This document shows, one piece after another, positions 1 to 8,257 of a stretch of DNA of 64,000 nt. This stretch comes from Micromonospora sp. MP36 (lineage in GTDB: Bacteria > Actinomycetota > Actinomycetes > Mycobacteriales > Micromonosporaceae). The stretch is taken from assembly GCF_008119785.1 (NCBI RefSeq), contig NZ_VSFA01000004.1, forward strand, positions 124,001-188,000. The letters are read 5' to 3'. The notes under the pieces were generated by a model. It had not been told where the DNA came from. It searched no databases and was given only the letters and a program-made list of their open reading frames with translations. The position numbers and the translations under genes are program-made. Position 1 is the stretch's first letter, and each line of letters begins with the position of its first letter.

Positions 1-601
1 CCAGGTGGCACAGCGTCTCGCCGGTCAACGCAGCCAGCCCCCGGTCGGCGGCGGCGCACAGCTCCGGCAGCCGGGCCCGGGCCCACGGGTCCAGGTCGGC
101 CGGTGGGTCGGCGCTGATCCGCCGCCAGCCGGCGAAGTCCGGCGCGAGCTGCTCGGCGGCCGTGGGTGCCGCCGGGACCGATGCCGGCGTGAGCGCCGCA
201 GCCATCGCCGCCAGGGTGGACAGCACAGCGCGCAGCTCGGCGGCGTCCCACGGCGTCACCGGGTGCCGCCCGGCCACGTCGGTGAAGACCAGCGCCACCC
301 AGTCGCCGTCGTCGTAGCTGCCGAGCAGCCGAGGCGCGGGCGTGGCCGGCGGCAGCGCGGCAGCGATCAGGCCCTCCGCCCGGTACAGCCCCGGGCTGCG
401 GTCGTTCTGCGCCGGGCTGACCGCCTTGACGAAGGCTCGCCGGCCGCCGGCGGTACGCACCCGGTCGGCGGTGCCGGGCGAGAAGCCGCCCGACTGGGAG
501 ACGGCCTCCACCACCCGGTCACCGAGGATCTCCTCCACCGCGGCCCGGACCCGGTCGGGCAGATCCGTCCAGTGGATCCGGCGGTTCGTCGCGAGCGTCA
601 C
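1..601 (-). CDS. Phosphotransferase (APH/kinase-like fold), 3' end cut by window edge
   Basis: The reverse strand is open from a GTG at 601 to the window edge, giving the first 200 residues. A GGGAG Shine-Dalgarno-like stretch lies just upstream of the GTG. The translation has features of an aminoglycoside-phosphotransferase/small-molecule kinase N-lobe: a Gly-rich turn (SQSGGFSPG, about residues 25-33), a following strand with the putative ATP-binding lysine (RRAFVKAVSP) and a hinge-like segment (WVALVFTDVAGRHP). The catalytic HGD loop would lie beyond the window. Substrate cannot be told from this part. It is transcribed in the same direction as the DHFR-fold gene 41 bp upstream, so the two may share an mRNA. 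Confidence 0.75.
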   Translation of the reverse strand, partial: MTLATNRRIHWTDLPDRVRAAVEEILGDRVVEAVSQSGGFSPGTADRVRTAGGRRAFVKAVSPAQNDRSPGLYRAEGLIAAALPPATPAPRLLGSYDDGDWVALVFTDVAGRHPVTPWDAAELRAVLSTLAAMAAALTPASVPAAPTAAEQLAPDFAGWRRISADPPADLDPWARARLPELCAAADRGLAALTGETLCHL

Positions 602-642
602 GCTCCCACCGTGCGGCCAGGCGCCCGGCGCGGGCAAGCCGA

Positions 643-1224
643 TTACCGTGCCGGAGCGGCGTACCGGAGGACGACGACGCCACTGTCGAAGGGGCGTGCC
701 TCGACCAGGGTGAACCGGTGTGGCTCGAAGCCCCGGTCGGCCAGCTTGATGCCGCTGCCGGCCACGATCGGGTTCAGCTTGATCACCAGCTCGTCCACCT
801 CGCCGAGGAGTTGGCCGGCGAGCTGCCCGCCGCCGCAGAGCCAGACGTCCCCGCCGGGCTGCTGCTTCAGCTCGCGGACGAAGGCCACCGGGTCACCGTC
901 GACGATCTCGACCTGCGGGTCGTCGGACGGGGGCAGCGAACGGGAGAAGACGTACTGCTTCAGGTGGGCGTATGGGCTGGTGACGCCGAGCTTCAGCCCG
1001 GGGTCGTAGGTGCCGCGGCCCATCACCAGGGCGTCGAAGCGGCCCTGCGGCGACTCGATGCCGAACTGGGGATGGGCGAACGTGGGGAAGGTCTGGGGCC
1101 ATTCGGCGACCAGGTGGGCCAGCACGTCCGGCTCCGGCACCAGCGGAAAGAAGTCGAACGACCCGTCGGGGGCGGCGATGAAGCCGTCGAGGGTGGCGGC
1201 GACGTAGTACACGAGCTTGCGCAA
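643..1224 (-). CDS. Dihydrofolate reductase-fold protein (RibD C-terminal family)
   Basis: A 193-aa protein starting at TTG 1224, chosen because LRKLVYYVAATLDG is the usual N-terminus of this family and GGAG lies 8 nt upstream. The family is NAD(P)H-dependent reductases related to RibD and DHFR. Visible motifs are the N-terminal strand with ATLDGFIA, the VMGRGTYD cofactor segment near residue 65 and the DVWLCGGGQLAGQLL nucleotide-binding loop near residue 130. Members in actinobacteria usually have no known substrate, so no pathway is assigned. It is divergent from the TetR gene at 1315, and a TANNNT -10 (TAGATT, reverse strand, 1275-1280) would start transcription inside the 30-bp palindrome, so repression by that TetR protein is likely. 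Confidence 0.85.
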   Translation of the reverse strand: MRKLVYYVAATLDGFIAAPDGSFDFFPLVPEPDVLAHLVAEWPQTFPTFAHPQFGIESPQGRFDALVMGRGTYDPGLKLGVTSPYAHLKQYVFSRSLPPSDDPQVEIVDGDPVAFVRELKQQPGGDVWLCGGGQLAGQLLGEVDELVIKLNPIVAGSGIKLADRGFEPHRFTLVEARPFDSGVVVLRYAAPAR

Positions 1225-1241
1225 ACCTGCTCCGATGTTCG

Positions 1242-1271
1242 GCTCAACCACGACGGCCGTCGTGGTTGAGC
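1242..1271. promoter_or_regulatory. Perfect 30-bp palindrome, probable TetR operator
   Basis: The arms GCTCAACCACGACGG and its exact reverse complement meet without a spacer. The palindrome lies between the divergent DHFR-fold gene and the TetR gene and overlaps the predicted transcription start of the former. A related half-site, CCTGTTGTGGTT, occurs about 20 bp to the right at 1286-1297, next to the TetR gene's own -10 (TAGGGT, 1303-1308). This layout fits repression of the reductase and autoregulation of the TetR gene. Confidence 0.7.
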
Positions 1272-1314
1272 AAGAATCTACTACACCTGTTGTGGTTATT
1301 GCTAGGGTGTCGGC

Positions 1315-1890
1315 GTGGCCAGAAATCCGGAACGCCGCATGCTCCTCGCCGACGCCGGGCTGCGCGTGCTCGCCGCGGCCGGCGCCCGCGGGTTGACCCA
1401 CCGCGCGGTCGACGCCGAGGCGGGCGTGCCGACCGGCACCGCCTCGAACTACTTCCCGTCCCGGGCCGCCCTGCTGGCCGGGCTCGCCGAGCGGATCTTC
1501 GAACGGATGGCGCCCGACCCGGCCGTGCTGGCCGACCTCGGCCGGCGCGAGCCGTCCCTCGCCCTGGTGACCGACTACCTGCGGTACATCGTCGAGCGCA
1601 CCACGCGCGAGCCGGACCTCACCCGGGCCCTGTTCGAGCTTCGGCTGGAGGCGTCCCGCCGGCCCGAGCTGCGGCGCGCGCTGGGCGACGTGCTCCGCCG
1701 GGGGTACGCCGACGACGTGGCCTTCCACGTCGCGGCCGGGCTGCCCGGCGGCGCCTTCGAGGTGGCCCTGCTGCACTACGCGGTGGACGGGCTCCTGCTC
1801 GACCTGCTCACCACGTCGATCGACGCCGGCTTCGACGTCGACCAGGTGGTGTCCGCCCTGGTCCCCCGGCTGTTCGGCGCCGCCGGCTGA
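1315..1890 (+). CDS. TetR/AcrR-family transcriptional regulator
   Basis: A 191-aa protein with an N-terminal TetR helix-turn-helix: GLTHRAVDAEAGVPTGTASNY at about residues 24-44, followed by FPSRAALLAGLAERIFERM. The C-terminal ligand-binding half is helical and family-typical in length. The GTG at 1315 lies 6 nt after a TAGGGT -10 element and has no Shine-Dalgarno sequence, so the mRNA is probably leaderless. It is divergent from the DHFR-fold gene and the likely ligand of the 30-bp palindrome between them. The inducer is unknown. The neighbour pairing suggests that the reductase acts on, or is induced by, a small molecule sensed by this protein. Confidence 0.9.
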   Translation: MARNPERRMLLADAGLRVLAAAGARGLTHRAVDAEAGVPTGTASNYFPSRAALLAGLAERIFERMAPDPAVLADLGRREPSLALVTDYLRYIVERTTREPDLTRALFELRLEASRRPELRRALGDVLRRGYADDVAFHVAAGLPGGAFEVALLHYAVDGLLLDLLTTSIDAGFDVDQVVSALVPRLFGAAG

Positions 1891-1960
1891 CCGCCGTCGC
1901 AGGTGTGCCCATGGGCGCAGCGGGAAACCCGGGCGGGACGCCCCTGGGGAGGAGCGACGG

Positions 1961-3112
1961 ATGACGGATGCCCCGACACTGACCATCGGCGTGCTCGGCT
2001 CGTACGGCGGTCGCAACCTCGGCGACGAGGCGATCCTCACCGGCCTGTTGTCCGATCTGCGGCAGCTTGAGCCGAGAGCGCGGATCATCGTGTTCTCCCG
2101 GAACCCGGCGCACACCGCGCTGGCCCATCCCGACGTGGAGGCGGTGCCCTGGGAAGGGGTCAGCCGCGCCGACTCGACGGTGCTGCTGGCCGAGCTCGAC
2201 CTGCTCATCCTCGGCGGCGGCGGGATCCTCTACAACCGCGAGGCCCGTCGCTATCTGCGGGTGGTGCGGGTGGCCCAGGAGCGGGGCCTGCCACTGCTCA
2301 CCTACGCGGTCGGGGTGGGCCCGCTCAGCGACGGCATCGACACCGGGATGGTGCGGGAGACCCTGGCCGGGGCCATCGAGGTGACCGTGCGGGACCAGGA
2401 GTCCCGGATGGTGCTGGAGGAGACCGGGCTGCTGAACCCCATTACGGTCACCGCCGACCCGGCGTTCCTGCTGGAACCGGAGGACTTCCCGGAGAGCTGG
2501 CTGCGCGAGGAGGGTGTCCCGGGCGGCAAGCGGCTGGTCGGGTTGAGCGTCCGGGAGCCGGGCCGGGCCGCCGAACGCCTCGACGTCGACGGCTACCACC
2601 GGCTACTCGCCCAGATCGCCGACTTCCTGGTGCACCGGATCGACGCGTACGTGCTCTTCGTGCCGATGGAACGCGACGACATCCGGCACTCGCACGGCGT
2701 GATGTCGCACATGACCGCGTCGGAGCGGGGCCGGATCCTGCACGGCGACTACTCGCCGCGACAGATCCTGGGCATGATGCGCCACTTGGACCTCGCCGTC
2801 GGCATGCGGCTGCACTTCCTGATCTTCGCCGCCATGGTCGGCACGCCGTTCCTGCCCCTGCCGTACGCGGGAAAGGTCTTCGACCTGGCCCAACGGCTCG
2901 GGGTGCCGGCGCTGCGCGGCGTGGAACGCGAGGTGGAGGGCCCGTTGCTGGCCGAGGTGGACCAGCTGTGGGACGAGCGGGAGGCCCGGGCCGACGAGAC
3001 CGCGCGCCGAGTGGCCGAGGTGTGCGAGCAGGCCCGGGGCACCTCCCAGGTCACCCGGGGAGTGCTGGACAGCATCCGGTCGCGGACCCTGACCCAGGCC
3101 GGCATCCAGTGA
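1961..3112 (+). CDS. Polysaccharide pyruvyl transferase family protein
   Basis: A 383-aa protein starting at an ATG preceded by GGGAGGAGC. The family transfers pyruvate from phosphoenolpyruvate to cell-surface glycans as a ketal (CsaB-like). Visible family features are the N-terminal loop GSYGGRNLGDEAIL (residues 11-24), the LILGGGGILYN Gly-rich loop near residue 86, TVTADPAFLLEP near residue 162 and the C-terminal AVGMRLHFLIFA segment containing the conserved Arg-His pair near residue 283. It has no signal peptide or membrane segment, as expected for a cytosolic glycan-modifying enzyme. The acceptor cannot be inferred. It stands 70 bp after the TetR gene and is followed by twin hairpins. Confidence 0.88.
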   Translation: MTDAPTLTIGVLGSYGGRNLGDEAILTGLLSDLRQLEPRARIIVFSRNPAHTALAHPDVEAVPWEGVSRADSTVLLAELDLLILGGGGILYNREARRYLRVVRVAQERGLPLLTYAVGVGPLSDGIDTGMVRETLAGAIEVTVRDQESRMVLEETGLLNPITVTADPAFLLEPEDFPESWLREEGVPGGKRLVGLSVREPGRAAERLDVDGYHRLLAQIADFLVHRIDAYVLFVPMERDDIRHSHGVMSHMTASERGRILHGDYSPRQILGMMRHLDLAVGMRLHFLIFAAMVGTPFLPLPYAGKVFDLAQRLGVPALRGVEREVEGPLLAEVDQLWDEREARADETARRVAEVCEQARGTSQVTRGVLDSIRSRTLTQAGIQ

Positions 3113-3121
3113 GCCGGCGGG

Positions 3122-3195
3122 CGCGACCGGCGACGGGCCGACCCGGGAGCGGGTCAGCCGCGACCGGCGGCGGGGCCGACCCGGGAGCGGGTCAG
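3122..3195. repeat. Two tandem ~37-bp repeats, each with a terminator-like hairpin
   Basis: Two near-identical copies (3122-3157 and 3159-3195) share CGCGACCGGCG and CCGACCCGGGAGCGGGTCAG. Each ends in a GACCCG-GGAG-CGGGTC hairpin (3140-3155 and 3178-3193). They lie between the convergent pyruvyl-transferase gene and the small gene at 3192, whose stop codon is inside the second copy. A duplicated terminator for both strands is the simplest reading; there is no T-run. Confidence 0.6.
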
Positions 3196-3398
3196 AGTGC
3201 CGGCCCGCGCCAGGTGTAGATCCACGGGCGGCCGCGGTGGTCGTCCGACTCCAGCTCGTAGATCTCCGCCTCGGCCAGCCCCTCGGGGCCGAGGTGGTGG
3301 TGGGTCAGCGGCGGCCGACCGTTGTCGTCCAGCTCGACGGTGACGGTCTCGCCGTCGGCCACGCCACCCACCAGGGGGATCTGCACCGCTCCTGCCAT
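3192..3398 (-). CDS. Small hypothetical protein (68 aa)
   Basis: A 68-aa product I do not recognise. The sequence looks like a folded small protein rather than a GC-rich shadow. It has a hydrophobic N-terminus (MAGAVQIPLVGG), an acidic middle with LTHHHLGPEGLAEAEIYELE, and an aromatic C-terminus (RPWIYTWRGPAL) of the kind often conserved in actinobacterial small proteins. There is no transmembrane segment or Cys pair. It is convergent with the pyruvyl transferase gene and divergent from the DinB gene at 3482. The function is unknown. Confidence 0.6.
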   Translation of the reverse strand: MAGAVQIPLVGGVADGETVTVELDDNGRPPLTHHHLGPEGLAEAEIYELESDDHRGRPWIYTWRGPAL

Positions 3399-3481
3399 AC
3401 GCCCATCCTGCCCGGGAGATCGCCGCGCCGCAGGGGATAGCGGGGCAGCGGACCGGCCCGCTGCGGCACTAGGGTCCGAAG

Positions 3482-4003
3482 ATGGCGGACACGACGATCG
3501 ACCCCACGTTCGGTCCGGTCCTCGCCCGCACGGGCGACGAGCGGGCCGTGCTCGAATCGTTCCTCGACTTCCACCGGGCCATCGTGCTGCGCAAGGTGCG
3601 GGGCCTCTCCGACGCCGACGCGAGCCGGCGCCTGGTGCCGTCCCTCACCACCCTCGCCGGGCTGCTCAAACACCTGGCCTTGGTGGAGCGGAACTGGCTC
3701 CCCTGTCTGTTCGCGCCCGAGCCGGGGGACGTCTACCTCACCAGCGAGGAGGAGGCGGTGGCCAGCTTCACCCTCGAACCCGGCGAGACCGTAGCCGCGC
3801 TCGCCGCCGCGTACCAGGCCGCCTGCGCCCGGTCCCGGGCGGTCGCCGCGCGGTTCGCGCTGGACCACGTGGTCCCGCACCCGCAGCTCGGCGAGGTGTC
3901 GCTGCGCTGGGTGCTGGTGCACCTGATCGAGGAGACCGCCCGGCACGCCGGCCACGCCGACATCCTGCGCGAGCTGACCGACGGCGAGACCGGGGCGATC
4001 TGA
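3482..4003 (+). CDS. DinB-family protein (DUF664 type)
   Basis: A 173-aa four-helix-bundle protein of the DinB/DUF664 group. These are putative metal-dependent thiol-transfer or detoxification enzymes in actinobacteria. The metal-ligand histidines expected for the fold are visible: LLKHLALVERNW near residue 62 and the C-terminal LVHLIEETARHAGHADILRE near residue 143. The length is typical of the family. The ATG follows a TAGGGT -10 (3470-3475) by 6 nt with no Shine-Dalgarno sequence, so a leaderless mRNA is likely. The gene is monocistronic, convergent with the PfkB kinase only 6 bp downstream. The substrate is not known. Confidence 0.85.
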   Translation: MADTTIDPTFGPVLARTGDERAVLESFLDFHRAIVLRKVRGLSDADASRRLVPSLTTLAGLLKHLALVERNWLPCLFAPEPGDVYLTSEEEAVASFTLEPGETVAALAAAYQAACARSRAVAARFALDHVVPHPQLGEVSLRWVLVHLIEETARHAGHADILRELTDGETGAI

Positions 4004-4009
4004 CCGGCG

Positions 4010-4882
4010 TCAGTCCCGGGGCAGCAGGCCGGCTGGATACTCCATCCCGTCGTGGGTGCAGGCGGCGGCGGCCACCCGGGCGGCGTACCGGGCCGCGTCG
4101 AGCGGGGACGCGTCGCGCAGCCGGGCGGCGATCAGGCCGGCCGCGAAGGCGTCACCCGCGCCGTTGGTGTCCACCACCGGGGCGGGCGGGGCTGCGGCGG
4201 GCACCCGCACCGGTGGGGTGTCCGGCCTGTGCAGCGTCGCGCCGGCCGCCCCGCCGGTCACCAGCACGGTCCGGGGCGCCAGCCCCGCCGCCACCTTCCC
4301 GGCCCGCTCGCCGAGCCGCACGTCGCTCAAAAAGACCAGGTCGGCGGCGTCGGCGAAGGGCCGGTGGTAGTCGTTCTCGCCGTCCCAGTCATGCAGATCG
4401 GTGGAGAGCGTCACGCCGGCTCCGAGGCCCGCGCGCAGCGCCGGCAGCCCGTCCCGCGCCCAGTCCATGATCGACACATGCACGTGCCGGGCGTCCCGGA
4501 CCAGCGCGGCCAGCTCCGCCGAGGTGAACGGCGCCGGCCCGGACCACGGACGCGGGTCGTAGAGGGACATCCGGCGGCCGGCCGGGTCGACCAGGTTGAC
4601 CGACCGGCGGGTGCCGCCCGGCGCCTCGGCCAGCACGGCCCGTACCGAGGTGCGCGCCAGCGCGGCCCGGACCACGTCGCCGGCCGGGTCGGCGCCCAGC
4701 ACGTCCACCAGCGCCACCCGCAGGCCCAGGGCATGCGCGGCGAGCGCCACCCCGGCCCCGGTGTTGCCGATCCGCAGCTCGATCGGCGGCACCGTCAGCG
4801 AGTCGGCGGCGGGCAGCGGAAGCGCGGGCACCTGGGCACGGACGTCGACGCCCAGGCCACCGATCACAAGCAGATCGACCAT
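4010..4882 (-). CDS. PfkB-family carbohydrate kinase
   Basis: A 290-aa kinase of the ribokinase/PfkB family, starting at ATG 4882 with MVDLLVIGGLGVDV. The family hallmarks are present: the substrate-side GNTGAGVALAAHALG near residue 38, and the C-terminal signature VVDTNGAGDAFAAGLIAARL near residue 245. The Asp of that signature (GAGD) is the catalytic base for phosphoryl transfer from ATP. The substrate could be a sugar or a nucleoside and cannot be told from sequence alone. A TACCCT -10 (reverse strand, 4890-4895) lies 7 nt before the ATG, predicting a leaderless transcript. The gene is divergent from the SNF2 helicase. Confidence 0.88.
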   Translation of the reverse strand: MVDLLVIGGLGVDVRAQVPALPLPAADSLTVPPIELRIGNTGAGVALAAHALGLRVALVDVLGADPAGDVVRAALARTSVRAVLAEAPGGTRRSVNLVDPAGRRMSLYDPRPWSGPAPFTSAELAALVRDARHVHVSIMDWARDGLPALRAGLGAGVTLSTDLHDWDGENDYHRPFADAADLVFLSDVRLGERAGKVAAGLAPRTVLVTGGAAGATLHRPDTPPVRVPAAAPPAPVVDTNGAGDAFAAGLIAARLRDASPLDAARYAARVAAAACTHDGMEYPAGLLPRD

Positions 4883-4945
4883 GGCGACGAGGGTAGTGCG
4901 CCGCGAGCGCCTATCCTGGCCCCGGGCGTCGTCGAGGAGGAGTGC

Positions 4946-7900
4946 GTGCTGGTCATCCACGGGCTGTGGCTGTCCGGCCGCGGGCTCGCCGTCTGGGCCG
5001 AGGACAGCACCCGCCCGGCCCGGGCCCCGCGCCGTCCGGGCCGCACGCCACGCGAGCGCCCGCATCCCTTCGCCGCCGACCACGGCAGCCTCACCGCCAC
5101 GCTCGGCGACCCGCCGGCCGAGCCGGCGTCCGTGCTGCTCGCCCTGCCCACCCGGGCCGGTTCACCGGTGGACTCCCCGGAGCTGGTCCGGACCACCGTC
5201 GGGGAGCCGGTCCGCGGCCCGGTCACCCGAGCCGGCTGGCGGGTCCCGGCCCTGGCGTACGCCCCGGACGCCGCGCTCGCCCTGCTCCGCGCGCTGGACC
5301 TGGGGGACGCGGTGCCCGGCGCCACCCTGCGCCACCTGGCGGAGCTGGCCGACTTCGCCGCCGACCTGGTCGCCCGCGGCCGGGTGCTGCCCGGCCTGGT
5401 CGACCTCGCCGCCGGATCCGACCCGCAGTCACCGGGCGAGTCCGGCCCCGCGAACCGGACCGGCGGCACCGGATCCGCCCGGCGTCGTCCACGGGCGGTT
5501 GACTCCGCCGGCGCGCACGGCACCGGATCGGTCCGGCGGCACCTGCGGGCGGTGGACGACTCCGACGTGGTGACCGCGCTGGCGGTCTGGCGGCCCCTGC
5601 TCACCGGCACGGATGCGGCCTGGGCGCGCTCGCTGGCCGGCGCCCTGCCCCCGGCCGCGCGTGCCGCCGTCGAATGGGCGGTCACGCCGCCCGGTGTCGC
5701 GGCCGAGCCGGGCGTCGGCTCGGGGCCGGGCCGCGCGGCCGGGTCCGCTGCCCGGTCCGCGCCCGGGCACCCGTCCGGCTCCGGTGCCGCGCCGGGGCAC
5801 GCGGACGGCGCCGGGCCGGGGGAGTTGGTGGCCGAGGCGCTGGACGCGTTGACCGATGCGGCCGCCCGGGCGGCCCTCGCCGACACCGTGCTGCACCGCG
5901 GCATGCGCCCGGGCGGGCCGGTGCCCCGCTGGCTGGCCGCGCTCACCGGGCCGGAGCGCGCGTTCCCCGCCGAGCCGGCCGCCCTGGACACCCTGCGGAC
6001 CGAGCTGGACGCCTGGCAGCGCGACGCCGCCGGTGGCCGCGTACGCGGGGTCTTCCGCCTGGTGGAGCCGCCCGTTGACCCCGTCGCCGAGCTGGTCGAA
6101 GGGGGGTCCTGGCAGCTCGAGTTCGGGCTGCACCCGGCCGACGAGCCGGGCCTGGTGGTCGACGCGGCGCAGATCTGGCGGGGTTCGGCACCCGCCCTCG
6201 TCGACCACCGGATCGAGCCTCAGGAGACCCTCCTCGCCGAGCTGGGCCGGGCCAGCCGGCTCTGGCCGGAGCTGGACGACGCGCTGCGCACCGCCGCGCC
6301 GGAGGGGATGGAGCTGGATGCGGACGGCGCGCACCGGTTCCTCCGGGAGGGAGCGCCGGTGCTGCACGCGGCCGGGTTCGGGGTGCTGCTGCCGTCCTGG
6401 TGGCGGCGGCAGTCGTCCCGCCTGGGCGCGCGGCTGCGGGCGCGCAGCCGGACCGCCCCCGGCGCCGTCGCCGTCGCCGCCGGCGGCCTCGGCCTGGACG
6501 CCCTGGTGGACTACCGCTGGGAGGTGGCCCTGGGCGACCAGCCGTTGACCGCCGACGAGCTGGCCGCCCTGGCCGAGCTGAAGTCTCCGCTGGTCCGGCT
6601 GCGCGGGCGCTGGGTGGAGCTGGACCCGGACCGGCTCGCCGCCGGGCTGCGGCTGCTCCGCTCGGCCGGCGAGCTGACCGTGGCCGACCTGCTGCGCATG
6701 GGGCTGGCCGGCGCCGACCGCCCCGACGCGCTGCCCGTGCTGGAGGTCACCGCCGACGGCGCGCTGGGCGAGCTGCTGGCCGGTGAGGCGGAGCGGCGGC
6801 TCACCCCGGCCGACCCGCCACCGGGGTTCGCCGGGACGCTGCGGCCGTACCAGCGACGCGGGCTGGCGTGGCTCGCGTTCCTCCAGTCGCTCGGGTTGGG
6901 CGGGATCCTGGCCGACGACATGGGGCTGGGCAAGACCGTGCAGCTGCTCGCGCTGCTCGCCGGGGATCCGCCGGAGGCCGGGCCGACGCTGCTGGTCTGT
7001 CCGATGTCGCTGGTTGGCAACTGGCAGCGGGAGGCGGCCCGGTTCACGCCCGGGTTGCGCGTACACGTGCACCACGGGGCCGAGCGGGCCCGGGGCGAGG
7101 CGTTCGCGGCGGCAGTGCACGCCGCGGACCTGGTCCTCACCACCTATTCCGTGGCCGCTCGCGACGCGTATGACCTGGCCGGGATCGACTGGTACCGGGT
7201 GGTGGTGGACGAGGCGCAGGCGATCAAGAACGCCTCCACCCGGCAGGCCGAGGCGGTCCGGTCGCTGCCCGCCCGGCACCGGGTCGCGGTCACCGGTACG
7301 CCGGTGGAGAACCGGCTCGCCGACCTCTGGTCGATCATGCAGTTCGCCAACCCCGGCCTGCTCGGCCCGGCCGCCACCTTCCGGAAGAAGTTCGCCGAGC
7401 CGATCGAGCGGCACGGCGACGCCGAGGTGGCCGGGCGGCTGCGCCGGATCACCGGGCCGTTCGTGCTGCGCCGGCTCAAGACCGACGCGTCGATCATCTC
7501 CGACCTGCCCGAGAAGCTGGAGATGGAGGTGCTCTGCAACCTCACCGCCGAGCAGGCCGCGCTCTACCGGGCGGTGGTCGACGACATGATGGCGAAGATC
7601 GAGTCCAGCGACGGGATGGAACGTCGCGGCCTGGTGCTCGCCACCATGACCCGGCTCAAGCAGGTCTGCAACCACCCCGCCCAGCTGCTGCACGACGGCT
7701 CCGCCCTGCCCGGTCGCTCCGGCAAGCTGGAGCGGCTCGAGGAGATCGTCGACGAGGTCCTCGCGGCGGGGGAGAAGGCCCTGCTCTTCACCCAGTACGC
7801 CGAGTTCGGCGGGATGCTGCGCGGGCACCTGGCGGCGCGTACCGGCCGGGAGGTGCTCTACCTGCACGGCGGCGTCCGCAAGGCCGAGCGGGACGCCATG

Positions 7901-8257
7901 GTGACCCGGTTTCAGTCCGCGGACGGCCCGCCGCTGTTCGTCCTGTCGCTCAAGGCCGGCGGCACCGGGCTGACCCTGACCGCGGCGAACCACGTGGTCC
8001 ACGTGGACCGCTGGTGGAACCCGGCCGTCGAGGACCAGGCCACCGACCGGGCGTTCCGCATCGGCCAGCGGCGCCGGGTGCAGGTACGCAAGTTCGTGTG
8101 CGCCGGCACGGTCGAGGAGAAGGTGGCCGCGATGATCGCGGACAAGCGGAGCCTCGCCCAGCGGGTGGTGGGCAGCGGCGAGCAGTGGGTCACCGAGCTG
8201 TCCACCGACACCCTGCGCGAGCTGTTCGCCTTGGAGGCCGGGGCGGTGGTGGAGTGA
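4946..8257 (+). CDS. SNF2-family DEAD/DEAH-box helicase/ATPase
   Basis: A 1103-aa Swi2/Snf2 ATPase. The GTG at 4946 is chosen because GAGGAGG lies at 4934-4940 and the translation begins MLVIHGLWLSGRG. About 640 N-terminal residues form a bacterial SNF2-associated region with an Ala/Gly/Pro-rich, length-variable insert near residues 150-300. The motor follows: motif I GILADDMGLGKT (about 652-663), motif II DEAQ (about 754), motif III TGTPVENRLADLW (about 782), and motif VI DRAFRIGQRRRVQVRKF (about 1033). Such proteins translocate on double-stranded DNA and remodel protein-DNA complexes. The stop overlaps the start of the SWIM gene by 4 bp (GTGA), so the two are translationally coupled and probably work together. 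Confidence 0.95.
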   Translation: MLVIHGLWLSGRGLAVWAEDSTRPARAPRRPGRTPRERPHPFAADHGSLTATLGDPPAEPASVLLALPTRAGSPVDSPELVRTTVGEPVRGPVTRAGWRVPALAYAPDAALALLRALDLGDAVPGATLRHLAELADFAADLVARGRVLPGLVDLAAGSDPQSPGESGPANRTGGTGSARRRPRAVDSAGAHGTGSVRRHLRAVDDSDVVTALAVWRPLLTGTDAAWARSLAGALPPAARAAVEWAVTPPGVAAEPGVGSGPGRAAGSAARSAPGHPSGSGAAPGHADGAGPGELVAEALDALTDAAARAALADTVLHRGMRPGGPVPRWLAALTGPERAFPAEPAALDTLRTELDAWQRDAAGGRVRGVFRLVEPPVDPVAELVEGGSWQLEFGLHPADEPGLVVDAAQIWRGSAPALVDHRIEPQETLLAELGRASRLWPELDDALRTAAPEGMELDADGAHRFLREGAPVLHAAGFGVLLPSWWRRQSSRLGARLRARSRTAPGAVAVAAGGLGLDALVDYRWEVALGDQPLTADELAALAELKSPLVRLRGRWVELDPDRLAAGLRLLRSAGELTVADLLRMGLAGADRPDALPVLEVTADGALGELLAGEAERRLTPADPPPGFAGTLRPYQRRGLAWLAFLQSLGLGGILADDMGLGKTVQLLALLAGDPPEAGPTLLVCPMSLVGNWQREAARFTPGLRVHVHHGAERARGEAFAAAVHAADLVLTTYSVAARDAYDLAGIDWYRVVVDEAQAIKNASTRQAEAVRSLPARHRVAVTGTPVENRLADLWSIMQFANPGLLGPAATFRKKFAEPIERHGDAEVAGRLRRITGPFVLRRLKTDASIISDLPEKLEMEVLCNLTAEQAALYRAVVDDMMAKIESSDGMERRGLVLATMTRLKQVCNHPAQLLHDGSALPGRSGKLERLEEIVDEVLAAGEKALLFTQYAEFGGMLRGHLAARTGREVLYLHGGVRKAERDAMVTRFQSADGPPLFVLSLKAGGTGLTLTAANHVVHVDRWWNPAVEDQATDRAFRIGQRRRVQVRKFVCAGTVEEKVAAMIADKRSLAQRVVGSGEQWVTELSTDTLRELFALEAGAVVE

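Noticed and set aside
5429..8002. 857-residue open frame antisense to the SNF2 gene
   Set aside because: Composition is Gly/Arg/Gln/Pro typical of antisense GC-rich frames; it has no domain, and the sense frame has complete helicase motifs.
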